Origin: Paenibacillus glycanilyticus
GTDB lineage: Bacteria > Bacillota > Bacilli > Paenibacillales > Paenibacillaceae
Assembly: GCF_030161375.1 (NCBI RefSeq)
Contig: NZ_BSSQ01000013.1
Coordinates: 248,001-312,000 of the forward strand
Length of the DNA stretch: 64,000 bases
Direction of reading: 5' to 3'
The notes under the pieces are model-generated. The model had not been told where the DNA came from. It did no database searches and saw only the letters and a program-made list of their open reading frames with translations. The translations under genes and the position numbers were made by a program. Numbering within the stretch: position 1 is the first letter of the stretch; every line of letters begins with the position of its first letter. Of the stretch, positions 55,475 to 64,000 are shown one piece after another.

Positions 55475-55531
55475 TTGAATACCCCTAGGGGGTATGATAT
55501 GATGAACGTAAGCCATACCCCCTGGAGGTAT
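55475..55531 (+). promoter_or_regulatory. csoR promoter with two CsoR-type palindromes
   Basis: TTGAAT (55475-55480), 17 bases, TATGAT (55498-55503). The spacer holds ATACCCCTAGGGGGTAT (55479-55495), and a second ATACCCCCTGGAGGTAT (55515-55531) covers the ribosome site. These G-tract palindromes match known copper-CsoR operators, so Cu(I)-free CsoR would block RNA polymerase here. Confidence 0.8.
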
Positions 55532-55536
55532 TCACG

Positions 55537-55875
55537 ATGATCGAACAAGAGAAAACCGAGCATTGCCATACAGCTCAGCCGGACCAGCAGGGCGCCGAGC
55601 GCAAGAGCCATCATTCCGACAAGATGAAGTCCAACCTCGTATCGCGCCTCAACCGCATTGAAGGTCAAATTCGCGGCGTGAAGGCGATGATCGAGAAGGA
55701 TACGTATTGCGATGATGTGCTGAATCAGATTGCGGCGGTGCAATCGGCTCTGAACGGCGTTGGGAAGCTTCTGCTGGAAGGCCACATGAAAAGCTGTATC
55801 ATCGAACGCATTCAGGCGGGTGAAAGCGAAGTTATTGACGAACTGCTCGTTACTGTAAATAAATTAATGAAATAA
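55537..55875 (+). CDS. csoR: copper-sensing transcriptional repressor CsoR
   Basis: A 112-residue all-helical metal-sensitive repressor (DUF156). The Cu(I) ligands Cys58, His83 and Cys87 have exactly the spacing (25 and 4) of characterised CsoR proteins; LVSRLNRIEGQIRGVKAMIEKD is the family hallmark. An N-terminal extension of about 28 residues is rich in His, Gln and acidic residues. It represses its own operon with copZ. Confidence 0.95.
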   Translation: MIEQEKTEHCHTAQPDQQGAERKSHHSDKMKSNLVSRLNRIEGQIRGVKAMIEKDTYCDDVLNQIAAVQSALNGVGKLLLEGHMKSCIIERIQAGESEVIDELLVTVNKLMK

Positions 55876-55893
55876 GACCGGGAGGGAATTATT

Positions 55894-56094
55894 ATGACAA
55901 ACGTTACGTTGAAGGTAGAAGGCATGTCCTGCGGACATTGCGTAAGCGCGGTTGAGAAGGCGGTTACCGGTGCGGGCGCAAACGGATCGGTAGATCTGGC
56001 GGCGGGTAAAGTTACCGTGTCGTACGATGAGAAAAAGGTATCGCTTGATACGATCAAACAAGCGATTGAAGAGCAAGGCTACGATATCGCATAA
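55894..56094 (+). CDS. copZ: copper chaperone CopZ
   Basis: A 66-residue ferredoxin-like heavy-metal-associated domain with the Cu(I)-binding MSCGHC (Cys13, Cys16). It normally delivers copper to the exporter CopA and to CsoR. It is 18 bases after csoR with GGGAGGGAATT upstream. No copA gene follows in this window, which is unusual for the operon. Confidence 0.95.
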   Translation: MTNVTLKVEGMSCGHCVSAVEKAVTGAGANGSVDLAAGKVTVSYDEKKVSLDTIKQAIEEQGYDIA

Positions 56095-56147
56095 GAAAAA
56101 AGTAGTAGTACAAACAGCATTTACACATAGAACTCTTAGGACTTTAG

Positions 56148-56411
56148 TGCTATATTATATGGAACCGGCAAATGGCAATGCAAACAGTTGTCTAACCCTA
56201 TGAAGACGCTGATCACGTCACTAGACGACTGTGAGCGCCCTGTGGGGGTGAGAGTCCACAGCGTATAGGTTTGTCGGTCTATGCAAGAAAAGCTTTTTTT
56301 CATAACGCTTTTTTTCTTGCTTCGGTTGTACACGGTAGCCTTCCTCTACCGTGTCTTACATAACGCCTCCAATCCGTTTCACTATACGGATTTGGAGGCT
56401 TTTTTGCGGTT
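56148..56411 (+). ncRNA. candidate independent non-coding RNA with three-way junction
   Basis: An extended -10 TGCTATATT (56148-56156) is followed by stems CCGGCAAA/TTTGTCGG (56165-56172 with 56270-56277), ACAGTTGTCTA/TAGACGACTGT (56184-56194 with 56222-56232) and CTGTGG/CCACAG (56240-56245 with 56256-56261), meeting at one junction. Hairpins at 56283-56320 and 56330-56354 follow, then the terminator at 56364. No ribosome site or credible frame is present. It does not match tmRNA, SRP RNA, RNase P or riboswitch consensuses known to me. Confidence 0.45.
56364..56406 (+). terminator. strong intrinsic terminator
   Basis: GCCTCCAATCCGT pairs with ACGGATTTGGAGGC (one bulge) and is followed by six Ts. 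It ends the csoR-copZ transcript and/or the RNA candidate. Confidence 0.9.
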
Positions 56412-56472
56412 TCCGCCTGTTTAGCCTATACCGCCTAAGGGTATATTGTTAGGGACAATGGAGGGAATCAAC

Positions 56473-57360
56473 ATGCAACGAACCATACAACGAAACCGAA
56501 AAAATCGCCATCGCAAATTGCAAATTGGATTAATGGCCGTGTTATTATCGGCTGCTTATACAACGAGTCAGACAAGCTGGGCTTCCACAGCTTCGGCTGC
56601 TGCTTCCAGCTCCGCTTCCGCGTACGCGCCTGGCCATCACCATATCCATGATGACCATACGGCAAGCGCCTCCGCATCCGTGCAATGGAGCTACATGCCG
56701 CTGAAGCCGTTAGCCGGCGAAAGTACGAATATCAGGCTCTCCATTACGGATGAGCATGGGCGTCCGGTTCGTAACTTCTCGCTGAACCACGAGAAGGAAC
56801 TGCATCTGATCGCGGTACGCAGCGATCTGAGCGAGTTTCAGCATCTCCATCCGGTGGATGAAGGAGCCGGCCGATTTTCCGTGGATACCCGCTTTATGAA
56901 GGGTGGATCCTACAAGCTATTTGCCGACTTTACGCCTGCGGGAGAAGGGAATCAAGTGGCTCAGACCATCGTTGAAGTTGGGGGCAAAGCCGCTGCCGCC
57001 GAGACGCTGGTGCCGGATAAACAACTGCTGCAGAACGTAGGAGGCACCGAGGTGTCCCTTGTGGCCGATCAGCTGCGGGCAGGCCAAGAAACCTCGCTCC
57101 GCTTCTCTTTCAAGGACGGTAAGACCGGCAAACCGGCAGAGGATATGGAGCCTTATCTTGGCGCAGCCGGGCATGTCGTTATCATTAGCGACAACCTTGC
57201 CCATTACCTGCATGTCCATCCGAAGGAAGGGCAGACAATTGGGCCGGAAGCGGCTTTTGAAACGACGTTTCCGGCGCCGGGCATATATAAAATATGGGGC
57301 CAATTCCAACGGCATGGCGATAATTTCATTGCTTCCTACACGATAAAAGTCGGGGAATAA
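56473..57360 (+). CDS. secreted His-rich protein, FixH/YtkA-like
   Basis: A 295-residue protein with an N-terminal export signal (hydrophobic part about 17-45, ending in Ala/Ser-rich sequence), a His-rich patch GHHHIHDDH, then two Ig-like halves with HLIAVRSDLSEFQHLHP and HVVIISDNLAHYLHVHP. These paired His/Met-rich motifs are typical of YtkA-like proteins near copper genes and may bind copper outside the membrane. ATG 56473 has GGAGGG upstream. It lacks a lipobox. Confidence 0.8.
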   Translation: MQRTIQRNRKNRHRKLQIGLMAVLLSAAYTTSQTSWASTASAAASSSASAYAPGHHHIHDDHTASASASVQWSYMPLKPLAGESTNIRLSITDEHGRPVRNFSLNHEKELHLIAVRSDLSEFQHLHPVDEGAGRFSVDTRFMKGGSYKLFADFTPAGEGNQVAQTIVEVGGKAAAAETLVPDKQLLQNVGGTEVSLVADQLRAGQETSLRFSFKDGKTGKPAEDMEPYLGAAGHVVIISDNLAHYLHVHPKEGQTIGPEAAFETTFPAPGIYKIWGQFQRHGDNFIASYTIKVGE

Positions 57361-57425
57361 GCATAGCTGCCGCCACCCTTGCGCAACCTAGTCAATAATG
57401 GAAATGAAGGGATGGTTTGTGAGCC

Positions 57426-58181
57426 ATGGATGAGAAGGTTATCTCGATTCTGGAAGGCAAGATCCGGCACGTGGAGAGCGAAGACGGGGAGATTTATTTA
57501 GTAGGTCCGATCAAGCTGCCGGTTAATTTGGATGACGAAACGGTTATTTTTCATTGGTATTGCTGGCTATTGTGCAAAGAGGAAGTAGATCGCCTCGAAG
57601 ATATTGTACATAAGTTGTCCGGTGCTAATCTGGCGGAAATGCAGCAGTCCAGCGTATTGGTATACGGGGATTTCGAGCATGCGGACGAAGCGTTTATCCG
57701 GATGCACAGCATCTGCCATACGGGCGATATATTCGGCAGCAAACGGTGCGACTGCGGGTACCAGCTTCATCAATCGATGAAAATGATTGTAGCTAACGGC
57801 GCGGGAGCGCTTTTTTATCTGGCCAACCACGAGGGACGGGGCATCGGGCTGTTCAGCAAAGCGATGGCTTATCTGTTGCAGGAGCAAGGTTATGATACCG
57901 TCGAGGCGAACCTTAATCTCGGCTTTGTGGACGATGCCCGCAATTACGGGGATGCGATTCGGGTGCTGCGGTTATTACGGCCCAAAAGCAAGCCGGTTAC
58001 GCTGATTACGAATAATCCGCGCAAGCTGGAGGCGCTGCGTTCCGCCGGGCTAGATGTAGCCGACCGGATTCCGCTCTGGGGCGATGTATCGGAGTACAAC
58101 GAGAAATATTTGCAGACCAAAATCAACCGTTCGGGCCATCTCGGTGAGGAACATTTCGTCAGCGGCTGTCCGGATCAATAG
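57426..58181 (+). CDS. ribA: GTP cyclohydrolase II-type protein
   Basis: A 251-residue RibA-like enzyme that opens GTP for riboflavin synthesis. The Zn site (CHTGDIFGSKRCDCGYQ) and the substrate segments GRGIGLFSKAMAYLLQ, DDARNYGDAIRVL and NNPRKLEAL are present. It lacks the RibB domain fused in the usual Bacillus RibBA and lies away from any rib operon, so it may be a secondary or specialised enzyme. The N-terminal 65 residues are less typical. Confidence 0.85.
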   Translation: MDEKVISILEGKIRHVESEDGEIYLVGPIKLPVNLDDETVIFHWYCWLLCKEEVDRLEDIVHKLSGANLAEMQQSSVLVYGDFEHADEAFIRMHSICHTGDIFGSKRCDCGYQLHQSMKMIVANGAGALFYLANHEGRGIGLFSKAMAYLLQEQGYDTVEANLNLGFVDDARNYGDAIRVLRLLRPKSKPVTLITNNPRKLEALRSAGLDVADRIPLWGDVSEYNEKYLQTKINRSGHLGEEHFVSGCPDQ

Positions 58182-58248
58182 GGATCGTCCCATTCGCCAA
58201 TGCCTATGATATAATCCAAGGTAAAAGGGCTGGAAGCGGGGCGGGGAC

Positions 58249-59622
58249 GTGACCTGGCAGAACAATCGGGATGGGGAAGTGCCGGAAGTAAAGCGTGAAA
58301 TTATACTTGAGAACTTTCGTTTGGCTTTTCAACTCGTTGGGTCGCATTGGCGGACCGTGGATAATGGCTGGACTTACAATGAACATCAGCATCCTTTGCT
58401 GGAGCTCAATATCGTGCTGCAAGGCACGCAATTCACCGTTGTTTCGGGACAAGAGTATGTCCAACATGCGGGAGATTTGCTGCTTATCCGGCCGGATGAA
58501 TCTCATCACAGCCGTCAGGGGTCTGAGGAGCCGATGACCTATTTCGCTCTCCATCTGGATGTGGACGATCCGGATTTGTACGATTTGCTTGGCCGGGTGG
58601 ATCAGCATTTGTTCCGGGCGGATTCGGCGATTGTTCAGCAGTTAAGACCGCATATCGACGAGTTGATGGACATTTGCTCGGCCGCCGATACGGACAATGA
58701 CAGGGGAAGACGGCTGGATATCCGGGTAAAGACGATGCAAATTTTGCTCGTTTTGACGATGGAAGCAAGAAGCTTAACCCAGCGGGAGCTAGGCCAAGGC
58801 AAGAGACCGCAGGGCGAATATTCGGTTCCCTTATTGCGCCACCGCGAACGGATTTCACTAGAGAAGAGAGTACACGCGTTATTCTTCGAGCCTTATATGC
58901 GGGATGTTCAGATGGATGAGGCGACGTTGCCGAGTTTTCGCTGGGCGGGCGTCTTCACGTTTAGAATCGAGGACAAAGCTTTCTGGCAATCGACGGACCG
59001 ATTTTGGATGAAAGAGCAGCTGACGGCAAATACGGATGAACTAGGTACCGTTGCCGTTATTGAAGACGAACCGTTCATGAGCGCTGCCGTATTAACGACC
59101 AAACATGCTGTTCCTAATATGGAAGAGATCGTGCTGAAGAAAAAAAGAATACTCGAGGAGCGGCTTGGAATCCCGATTAAACTTGGAATTGGCGGCATTA
59201 CCGCATCGGTATCGGAGCTCCGTTCCCTATATCGGAACAGTCTGAGGCAACTTGGCCATGCGGAGGCCGAAGATGATCAAAGTTATGAATTCGTCAGCCG
59301 CATTATCCGATCGGCAATGTTGATTATAGAGACCGAGTACGGGAATAAGGAGCTTTCCCTGACCACGCTTGCGAAGCGGCTTGGAGTAACCCCGAACTAT
59401 TTGAGCGGTTTGTTCAGCTCTCAGACCGGAGCAACCTTTACGCATCATTTGACAAGCATTCGAATACGCCAGGCGATTCGGCTCATGCGGGAGACGAATA
59501 TGAAAATTTATCAGGTTGGCGAGCGGGTCGGGTACGCGGATCACGCCTACTTCAGCCGTCTATTTAAAATGACGGTAGGCGTAAGCCCGGCCAAGTATCG
59601 GAAGTCCGAGCAATTATCGTAA
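58249..59622 (+). CDS. AraC family transcriptional regulator with cupin-like N-terminus
   Basis: A 457-residue regulator. The first 110 residues form a sugar-sensing cupin-like domain (WTYNEHQHPLLELNIVLQG, LLLIRPDESHHS); a long middle region follows; the C-terminal AraC double helix-turn-helix holds LTTLAKRLGVTPNYLSGLF and VGERVGYADHAYFSRLF with the GVSPAKYRK end. It starts with GTG behind GGGGCGGGG. The target is probably a nearby carbohydrate gene set, perhaps that beyond the window end. Confidence 0.9.
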   Translation: MTWQNNRDGEVPEVKREIILENFRLAFQLVGSHWRTVDNGWTYNEHQHPLLELNIVLQGTQFTVVSGQEYVQHAGDLLLIRPDESHHSRQGSEEPMTYFALHLDVDDPDLYDLLGRVDQHLFRADSAIVQQLRPHIDELMDICSAADTDNDRGRRLDIRVKTMQILLVLTMEARSLTQRELGQGKRPQGEYSVPLLRHRERISLEKRVHALFFEPYMRDVQMDEATLPSFRWAGVFTFRIEDKAFWQSTDRFWMKEQLTANTDELGTVAVIEDEPFMSAAVLTTKHAVPNMEEIVLKKKRILEERLGIPIKLGIGGITASVSELRSLYRNSLRQLGHAEAEDDQSYEFVSRIIRSAMLIIETEYGNKELSLTTLAKRLGVTPNYLSGLFSSQTGATFTHHLTSIRIRQAIRLMRETNMKIYQVGERVGYADHAYFSRLFKMTVGVSPAKYRKSEQLS

Positions 59623-59638
59623 TAGAGGTTTATGAAAT

Positions 59639-59680
59639 CTGAAGCAGCTTTCGGGGGATTGATCCGGAGGCTGCTTTTAT
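59639..59680 (+). terminator. terminator after AraC regulator
   Basis: AAGCAGC pairs with GCTGCTT around a GC-rich inner stem and is followed by TTATTG. Moderate strength. Confidence 0.6.
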
Positions 59681-59692
59681 TGTTTGAAATTC

Positions 59693-59706
59693 CGTAAACG
59701 CTTACA
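59693..59706. promoter_or_regulatory. cre site before response regulator operon
   Basis: CGTAAACGCTTACA matches the CcpA consensus at 13 of 14 positions and lies about 110 bases before the start at 59815. Carbon catabolite control of this operon is inferred. Confidence 0.7.
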
Positions 59707-59814
59707 TTCTATCGTAAAATAATCCAACAAATCATATTTCCGTCACATTGCTGATGAGTGCACCCTATGTGAAACTGGGGGTAGATGGGAGATGACGTCC
59801 AGGGGGGACTGTCC

Positions 59815-61350
59815 GTGTACAAAGTATTGGTCGTAGATGACGAACCGTTTATGTTGGAGGGCTGGAGGTCGATGGTCGATTGGGAGACGCATGGCTTCCT
59901 GCTATGCGGGGCTGTCTCCGATGGCAAAGAAGCGATGGAGTTTATGGAGCAGGAATTGCCCGATCTCGTATTTACGGATCTTCAAATGCCGGTTATGGAT
60001 GGACTTGAACTAATCGGGCAGATGAAACAAAGCAGCCGGCTTGAGCATATAGCAACGGTTATCGTCAGCGGTTATTCGCGGTTTGATGCCGCCCAATTCG
60101 CGATTCGCCACCAGATTGAGCAGTATCTGCTCAAGCCGCTTATTGAAGAGGAGATTCACGAATTGCTCGATCAGCTTCGTGCCGCTTTGGATCAGCGTGA
60201 AGAAGCGGAATATCTGGCAGCCGAATCCGAAGCCGCGTCGGCCGCATTTGCAAGAGCGATTCAGGAAGAAAGCGAGGAGACCCGTTCCGCTCTGCTAGAG
60301 CGGATACAATGCGCGCCGGATTCTCCGGGGAGATTGATTTTGCTGGATAAGAACAACGGGAAGTTGACCCCGGGGAAAGAGGAATTGGAGATCATGGCGA
60401 GCGGGCTGCCGATAGGCTATGCCTGCATCGAAGATCCGGCAGGTTCGATTGGGCTTATGGTCTGGTCCGGGCAGCCGGATGCTTTGGCCTCGGGACTGGA
60501 TTCCGATATTCGCATTCTTGCGGGAAGACTAGCGGGCGAATGGCCGGCTTGCTCGATTTATATCAGCGGCACAACGCGCGGCTGGCGGCATTTGCGGCAA
60601 TTGCATAAGCAATTGCTGGAGCTTCGAAGCCGGAGCTTGTACAAAGGGCAGTCCGGCGTCTATTGGCATGAGGCTGTAAGCGAGCAGGCTAGCCGGCGAT
60701 GGGAAGATGCGGCCGTTCGGGCATCCGTATTATTGCAAGCCGTAGAACGCAATGATGCCACCGCTATTGGCAACTCTGCCCGGGAGCTTGCGGAATATAT
60801 CGCCGGGAGTGCCGATCCGGCTGACAGTATGGCGGCATGCCTGTCCTATCTCCAGGGCGGACTGCTTCGCGCTTATCATCAAGCCGGCGGTGATCCGCTG
60901 CAGCCGCCGGAGTGGCTGCTTCCGCAATACGGGCCGCAAGCTGTTGCCAGGGAGCAGTTGATGGGCGTATGCCTGAAGGCTGCCGGGCAGATTGACGAAC
61001 TAAATAACAAACGTCCGGAAGGGCGGTTGCAAGAGGCGGTTGCTTACGTGACGGCCCATTACCGGGAGAAGCTGCAGCTTAAGGATCTGGCCGAGCTGTT
61101 CCGGTTGAATCCCGTTTATCTCGGCCAGCAGTTCAAACGGGTGACCGGTTATTGTTTCAACGACTATATGCATCTGCTCCGAATCAAAGAGGCGAAGAAG
61201 CTATTGCTTCGTACCGATCTGAAAGTATCGGCAATCGCCAATGATCTTGGCTATCACAGCACGGAATATTTTGGCTCCGTCTTCAAGTCCCTTACGAAGA
61301 TTTCGCCTTCGGCTTATAAATCGACTCAAAAAGGGGATCCGCCAGGATGA
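59815..61350 (+). CDS. YesN-type response regulator, AraC output
   Basis: A response regulator of about 511 residues: REC domain with Asp8, Asp9, acceptor Asp55 and Lys of YLLKPL; middle region; AraC helix-turn-helix at the C-terminus (LKDLAELFRLNPVYLGQQFKR, IANDLGYHSTEYFGSVFK). GTG 59815 is chosen because GGGGGG lies 7 bases upstream and the REC fold starts at once; an ATG at 59785 would add ten odd residues. It overlaps the kinase gene by four bases. Confidence 0.92.
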   Translation: MYKVLVVDDEPFMLEGWRSMVDWETHGFLLCGAVSDGKEAMEFMEQELPDLVFTDLQMPVMDGLELIGQMKQSSRLEHIATVIVSGYSRFDAAQFAIRHQIEQYLLKPLIEEEIHELLDQLRAALDQREEAEYLAAESEAASAAFARAIQEESEETRSALLERIQCAPDSPGRLILLDKNNGKLTPGKEELEIMASGLPIGYACIEDPAGSIGLMVWSGQPDALASGLDSDIRILAGRLAGEWPACSIYISGTTRGWRHLRQLHKQLLELRSRSLYKGQSGVYWHEAVSEQASRRWEDAAVRASVLLQAVERNDATAIGNSARELAEYIAGSADPADSMAACLSYLQGGLLRAYHQAGGDPLQPPEWLLPQYGPQAVAREQLMGVCLKAAGQIDELNNKRPEGRLQEAVAYVTAHYREKLQLKDLAELFRLNPVYLGQQFKRVTGYCFNDYMHLLRIKEAKKLLLRTDLKVSAIANDLGYHSTEYFGSVFKSLTKISPSAYKSTQKGDPPG

Positions 61351-63137
61351 GATTTTTTAATAAAATCAATGATATTCCCCTCAACCAAAAGTTGCTTCTG
61401 ATCTACGTGTTATGCATCCTCATTCCGATTATCGGGATCAACGTTTTTTTCTACCAGCAGAACTCGGACAATATTCGCATACGCGAGCAGGAAAACTTGC
61501 GCAAATCGATGGACCGCGCAGCGGCAGAGCTGCACAGCATGATCGACGAAAGCGTGGCGGTCAGCCATTCGATCGAAGGAGACGATTCTCTTAACGAGGT
61601 ATTGGATAAGACGTATGACAGCCCGGTCTCTTCCTACGACAGTTATGACAGCGTGCTAAGAAACAAATTGAAGCGTTACATGCCCGTCTATCCGAACATT
61701 CTTGAAATCCGCATTTATACGTACAACCACTCGATTCAGACCGGAAGCAATTATTACGTCATTAACGGAGCGGAGGAAAAGAGCGCATGGCTCGGGCCGC
61801 TATTGACGCAGCCGGGTCACGCCTTCCGCGTTGTTGCTTATACCGAGTCGTCTCTCTCCACGGGTCCTTCAAAAAAAATTAGCGTGATCAGCGATATGGA
61901 TCAGGGCTTCAGCATCGTAAAGCCGAAATACCGGAAGTTCCTCCGGATCGACCTGAACGCGGACAAAGTTTACGATATTTTGAGCCGGGAAAGCGGCAGT
62001 TTGCAGCTCGAGCTTGTGAACGAAGCTAACCAGGTTGTGGCGGAAACCGGGGACGAAGGCAAAGCTTTATACGATGCGGATACATCGGATTGGGACTCGG
62101 ATAATGTGTTTGTATCCAAACTAGGCACGGTTAGTTATGTACAAGGCTGGAAGCTCGTCGGCCGGGCTAACAATGAACGCATTGCGGGACTGCTGGACGA
62201 AGCGCGGAGGTCGATTTTGTGGCTAGCGGTGATCAGCACGTTAATTCCGTCTTTGCTTATTTACATCATACTCCGCTCTTATCATTATCGAATCAAAAAG
62301 CTGGCCCGTCATATGGACCGGCTGCGAAGCGAACGGTTCGACCAAATTAATCTGCCTGGCGGCAAGGACGAGATCGGTGGTCTGATTGATGCTTATAACG
62401 TGATGACGATGAAAATAAATACGCTTATTAATGATGTCTATAAACTCGAGATTCATCAGAAGAGTCTGGAGGTCGAGCGCGTGCGAATGGAAATGAACAT
62501 GCTGCAGAGCCAGATGAATCCGCATTTTCTCTTTAATACGCTAAACGCGCTGCTTGTTGTGGCAACCAAAAACGGCTACAAGGACGTTACCGAAATTATA
62601 AAAAGCTTGTCGCTCCTTCTCCGAAGGCTGCTAAGGCGCGCGGATGATCTGGTGCCGCTGAAGGAAGAGCTGCAGTTCACGCTCATGTATTTGCAAATCG
62701 AGAAGTTCCGGTTTGGCGACCGGTTTGACTATGTCGTCGATATCGATCCGCTGGCTAATGACGTGCGGGTACCGATCATGAGCATTCAGCCGCTTGCCGA
62801 GAATGCCTGCAAACATGGGCTGCAAGCGATTAAAGGTGGGGGAGTCGTCCGCATTGAAGCGCGGTTGTCGGAGCGGGGCTTAACGGTCTCCGTAACGGAT
62901 AACGGAATTGGCATGGAGCAGGCAACGCTTGAACGGATCCAGCAGGCCGTCCGTTCGGAGCAGGCGATGGAAGGCCATGTCGGACTGCGCAATGTGTACC
63001 GCAGGCTGGAGCTTTTTTACCACGAGAGCGTTCAATTCCGAATGATGAGCGGCTCTGAAGGCGGCTTGACCGTCAGTTACCAAATTCCGCTCCAACAGCT
63101 TGAACTTGCGCAAGCGAAGCCGGGAGCTGCTTCATAA
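61347..63137 (+). CDS. YesM-type sensor histidine kinase
   Basis: A 596-residue kinase with a first helix (about 13-33), an extracytoplasmic sensor region to about 288, a second helix, a HAMP-like linker (LARHMDRLRSERFDQINLPGG), and the catalytic part with His393 in QMNPHFLFNTLNAL and ATP-site boxes QPLAENACKHGL and VTDNGIGM. ATG overlaps the stop of the response regulator before it (ATGA). A second response regulator follows 18 bases after it. Confidence 0.94.
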   Translation: MRFFNKINDIPLNQKLLLIYVLCILIPIIGINVFFYQQNSDNIRIREQENLRKSMDRAAAELHSMIDESVAVSHSIEGDDSLNEVLDKTYDSPVSSYDSYDSVLRNKLKRYMPVYPNILEIRIYTYNHSIQTGSNYYVINGAEEKSAWLGPLLTQPGHAFRVVAYTESSLSTGPSKKISVISDMDQGFSIVKPKYRKFLRIDLNADKVYDILSRESGSLQLELVNEANQVVAETGDEGKALYDADTSDWDSDNVFVSKLGTVSYVQGWKLVGRANNERIAGLLDEARRSILWLAVISTLIPSLLIYIILRSYHYRIKKLARHMDRLRSERFDQINLPGGKDEIGGLIDAYNVMTMKINTLINDVYKLEIHQKSLEVERVRMEMNMLQSQMNPHFLFNTLNALLVVATKNGYKDVTEIIKSLSLLLRRLLRRADDLVPLKEELQFTLMYLQIEKFRFGDRFDYVVDIDPLANDVRVPIMSIQPLAENACKHGLQAIKGGGVVRIEARLSERGLTVSVTDNGIGMEQATLERIQQAVRSEQAMEGHVGLRNVYRRLELFYHESVQFRMMSGSEGGLTVSYQIPLQQLELAQAKPGAAS

Positions 63138-63155
63138 TTCGAGAGGGGGAGCAGA

Positions 63156-64000
63156 ATGTATCGCGTGCTGCTTGTTGACGATGAACCGTTTGCAATTGAA
63201 GGTCTGCAGTTATTAATCGATTGGGAGAAAAACGGCTTCGAGATTGAAGCGGTATGCGGGGACGGCGAAGAAGCCGCCAGAGTCATTCGCGAGTCGAAGC
63301 CCGACCTCGTTGTGACGGATATCCGCATGCCTTCCATGGACGGATTGGAACTCATTGCGCAAATGAGGCTAGAGGGCAATAAACAGACCAAATTTGTGGT
63401 GATGAGCGGATACAGCGATTTCGAATATGCAAGAAAAGCGCTTCAGCTCGGCGTATCCCACTATTTGACAAAGCCGATTATGAGCGAAGAAGCCGATGAG
63501 GTGCTGGAAAATTTAAACAGCGTGCTGGAAGAAGAGAAGCGGAAAAAACAGGCCATTCATTATACGCAGCGTTTTGCGGTTCGCCGGGCTTTGTCTGCGC
63601 TTATACGGAGCGAGGAGTTATCCGCTGCTGATCAGACTGCGGTTGACCGTTTGGCTGAGGAAGCAAGGGAGTGGGCGTACATCCGGGTGGAGCTGGAGGA
63701 GGCAGAGCTGGCGGCGGCTGTTGAATCGGCGATAGACCTGCTTGAGGATGGCAAGGGAGGGCGATCCGGTTATGTAGTTGAACAAGGGCCGGCCTCCTTT
63801 GGCTTGGTTTATCCGCTTGGGGATGAGGGCAAGCTCGCGCTGCGGGAAACCGCGGAGTTTGTATATGGGCAAATTCAGAGCCGAATTGGCGGCAGCTTCA
63901 ATATGGCCGTCGGCGGTATTGCCGATGAGCTGTTTTCATTATCCGATTCCTATCGCGAGGCTATGGATGCAACCTCTTATTTCTTTTTCGAGCGGAGGAA
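63156..64000 (+). CDS. response regulator, 5' part (YesN type)
   Basis: The frame opens at ATG 63156 behind GAGAGGGGGAGC and runs off the window with 281 complete codons. The REC domain has Asp8, Asp9, acceptor Asp55 and the Lys of YLTKPI. The region after about 125 is the typical poorly conserved middle part of YesN proteins; an AraC domain is expected beyond the end. It is the second regulator next to one kinase. Confidence 0.9.
   Translation, partial: MYRVLLVDDEPFAIEGLQLLIDWEKNGFEIEAVCGDGEEAARVIRESKPDLVVTDIRMPSMDGLELIAQMRLEGNKQTKFVVMSGYSDFEYARKALQLGVSHYLTKPIMSEEADEVLENLNSVLEEEKRKKQAIHYTQRFAVRRALSALIRSEELSAADQTAVDRLAEEAREWAYIRVELEEAELAAAVESAIDLLEDGKGGRSGYVVEQGPASFGLVYPLGDEGKLALRETAEFVYGQIQSRIGGSFNMAVGGIADELFSLSDSYREAMDATSYFFFERR

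Noticed and set aside
56148..56411. 6S RNA, SRP RNA or tmRNA
   Set aside because: The long rod with central bubble, the SRP helix-8 motif and the tmRNA ends that I would expect were not found.

Overview
This 64-kb window looks like a chromosomal segment of Paenibacillus or a close relative. That is an inference. It rests on several oligosaccharide ABC transporters of the LplA/LplB/LplC type, three YesN/YesM-type regulators or sensors beside them, a surface enzyme anchored by SLH domains, an argS gene behind a T-box, many strong AGGAGG ribosome sites, catabolite-response elements, and moderate G+C. No rRNA, tRNA, CRISPR array, phage or transposase gene was seen.

Layout. 1-406: end of a short-chain dehydrogenase. 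585-15301: an alpha-galactoside locus, with a membrane-bound AraC regulator and a lipoprotein, then two permeases, a second paralogous lipoprotein and a cytoplasmic GH110 alpha-1,3-galactosidase, then a giant secreted GH27 alpha-galactosidase with X2-like repeats, galactose-binding-like modules and three SLH domains. Two promoters here share the same array of GTAC repeats, a TATGAT -10 box and a cre site. 15367-18281: the adaptive alkylation response (adaB, adaA, divergent alkA) and an SDR. 18535-25793: a flavin monooxygenase, a small cysteine-rich protein, a tandem hairpin array, a membrane protein, argS with its T-box, a thioredoxin-like protein and an L-2-hydroxyacid/lactate dehydrogenase. 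26339-30095: a second Lpl-type transporter operon. 30165-32651: a PspA/DUF350/DUF4178/DUF4247 envelope-stress operon with an ECF-like promoter. 32846-34935: a DinB protein, a cluster of DnaA-box-like sites and a membrane protein. 34976-35885: two 58-codon genes and an inverted pair of related, apparently structured elements. 35912-45304: aminopeptidase, Xaa-Pro peptidase, a repeat-rich 0.9-kb gap, proline catabolism (PRODH, P5C dehydrogenase) and glycerol catabolism (glpK, glpD). 45439-53632: a YesN/YesM/tethered-binding-protein sensing operon followed by a CUT2 (ribose/xylose-like) transporter. 53764-58181: YitT, a phosphodiesterase, csoR-copZ, a candidate non-coding RNA, a secreted His-rich protein and a RibA-like cyclohydrolase. 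58249-64000: an AraC regulator and a response regulator/kinase/response regulator set cut by the window end.

The most unusual items are non-coding. First, two about 150-nt elements in opposite orientation (35522-35885) keep their loops and change their stems in a compensatory way. Second, two tandem arrays of hairpins lie between convergent genes. Third, there is a promoter-to-terminator three-way-junction RNA candidate after copZ. Fourth, DnaA-box-like sites cluster at 33350-33448. All pairings were found by eye, without folding software or database searches.
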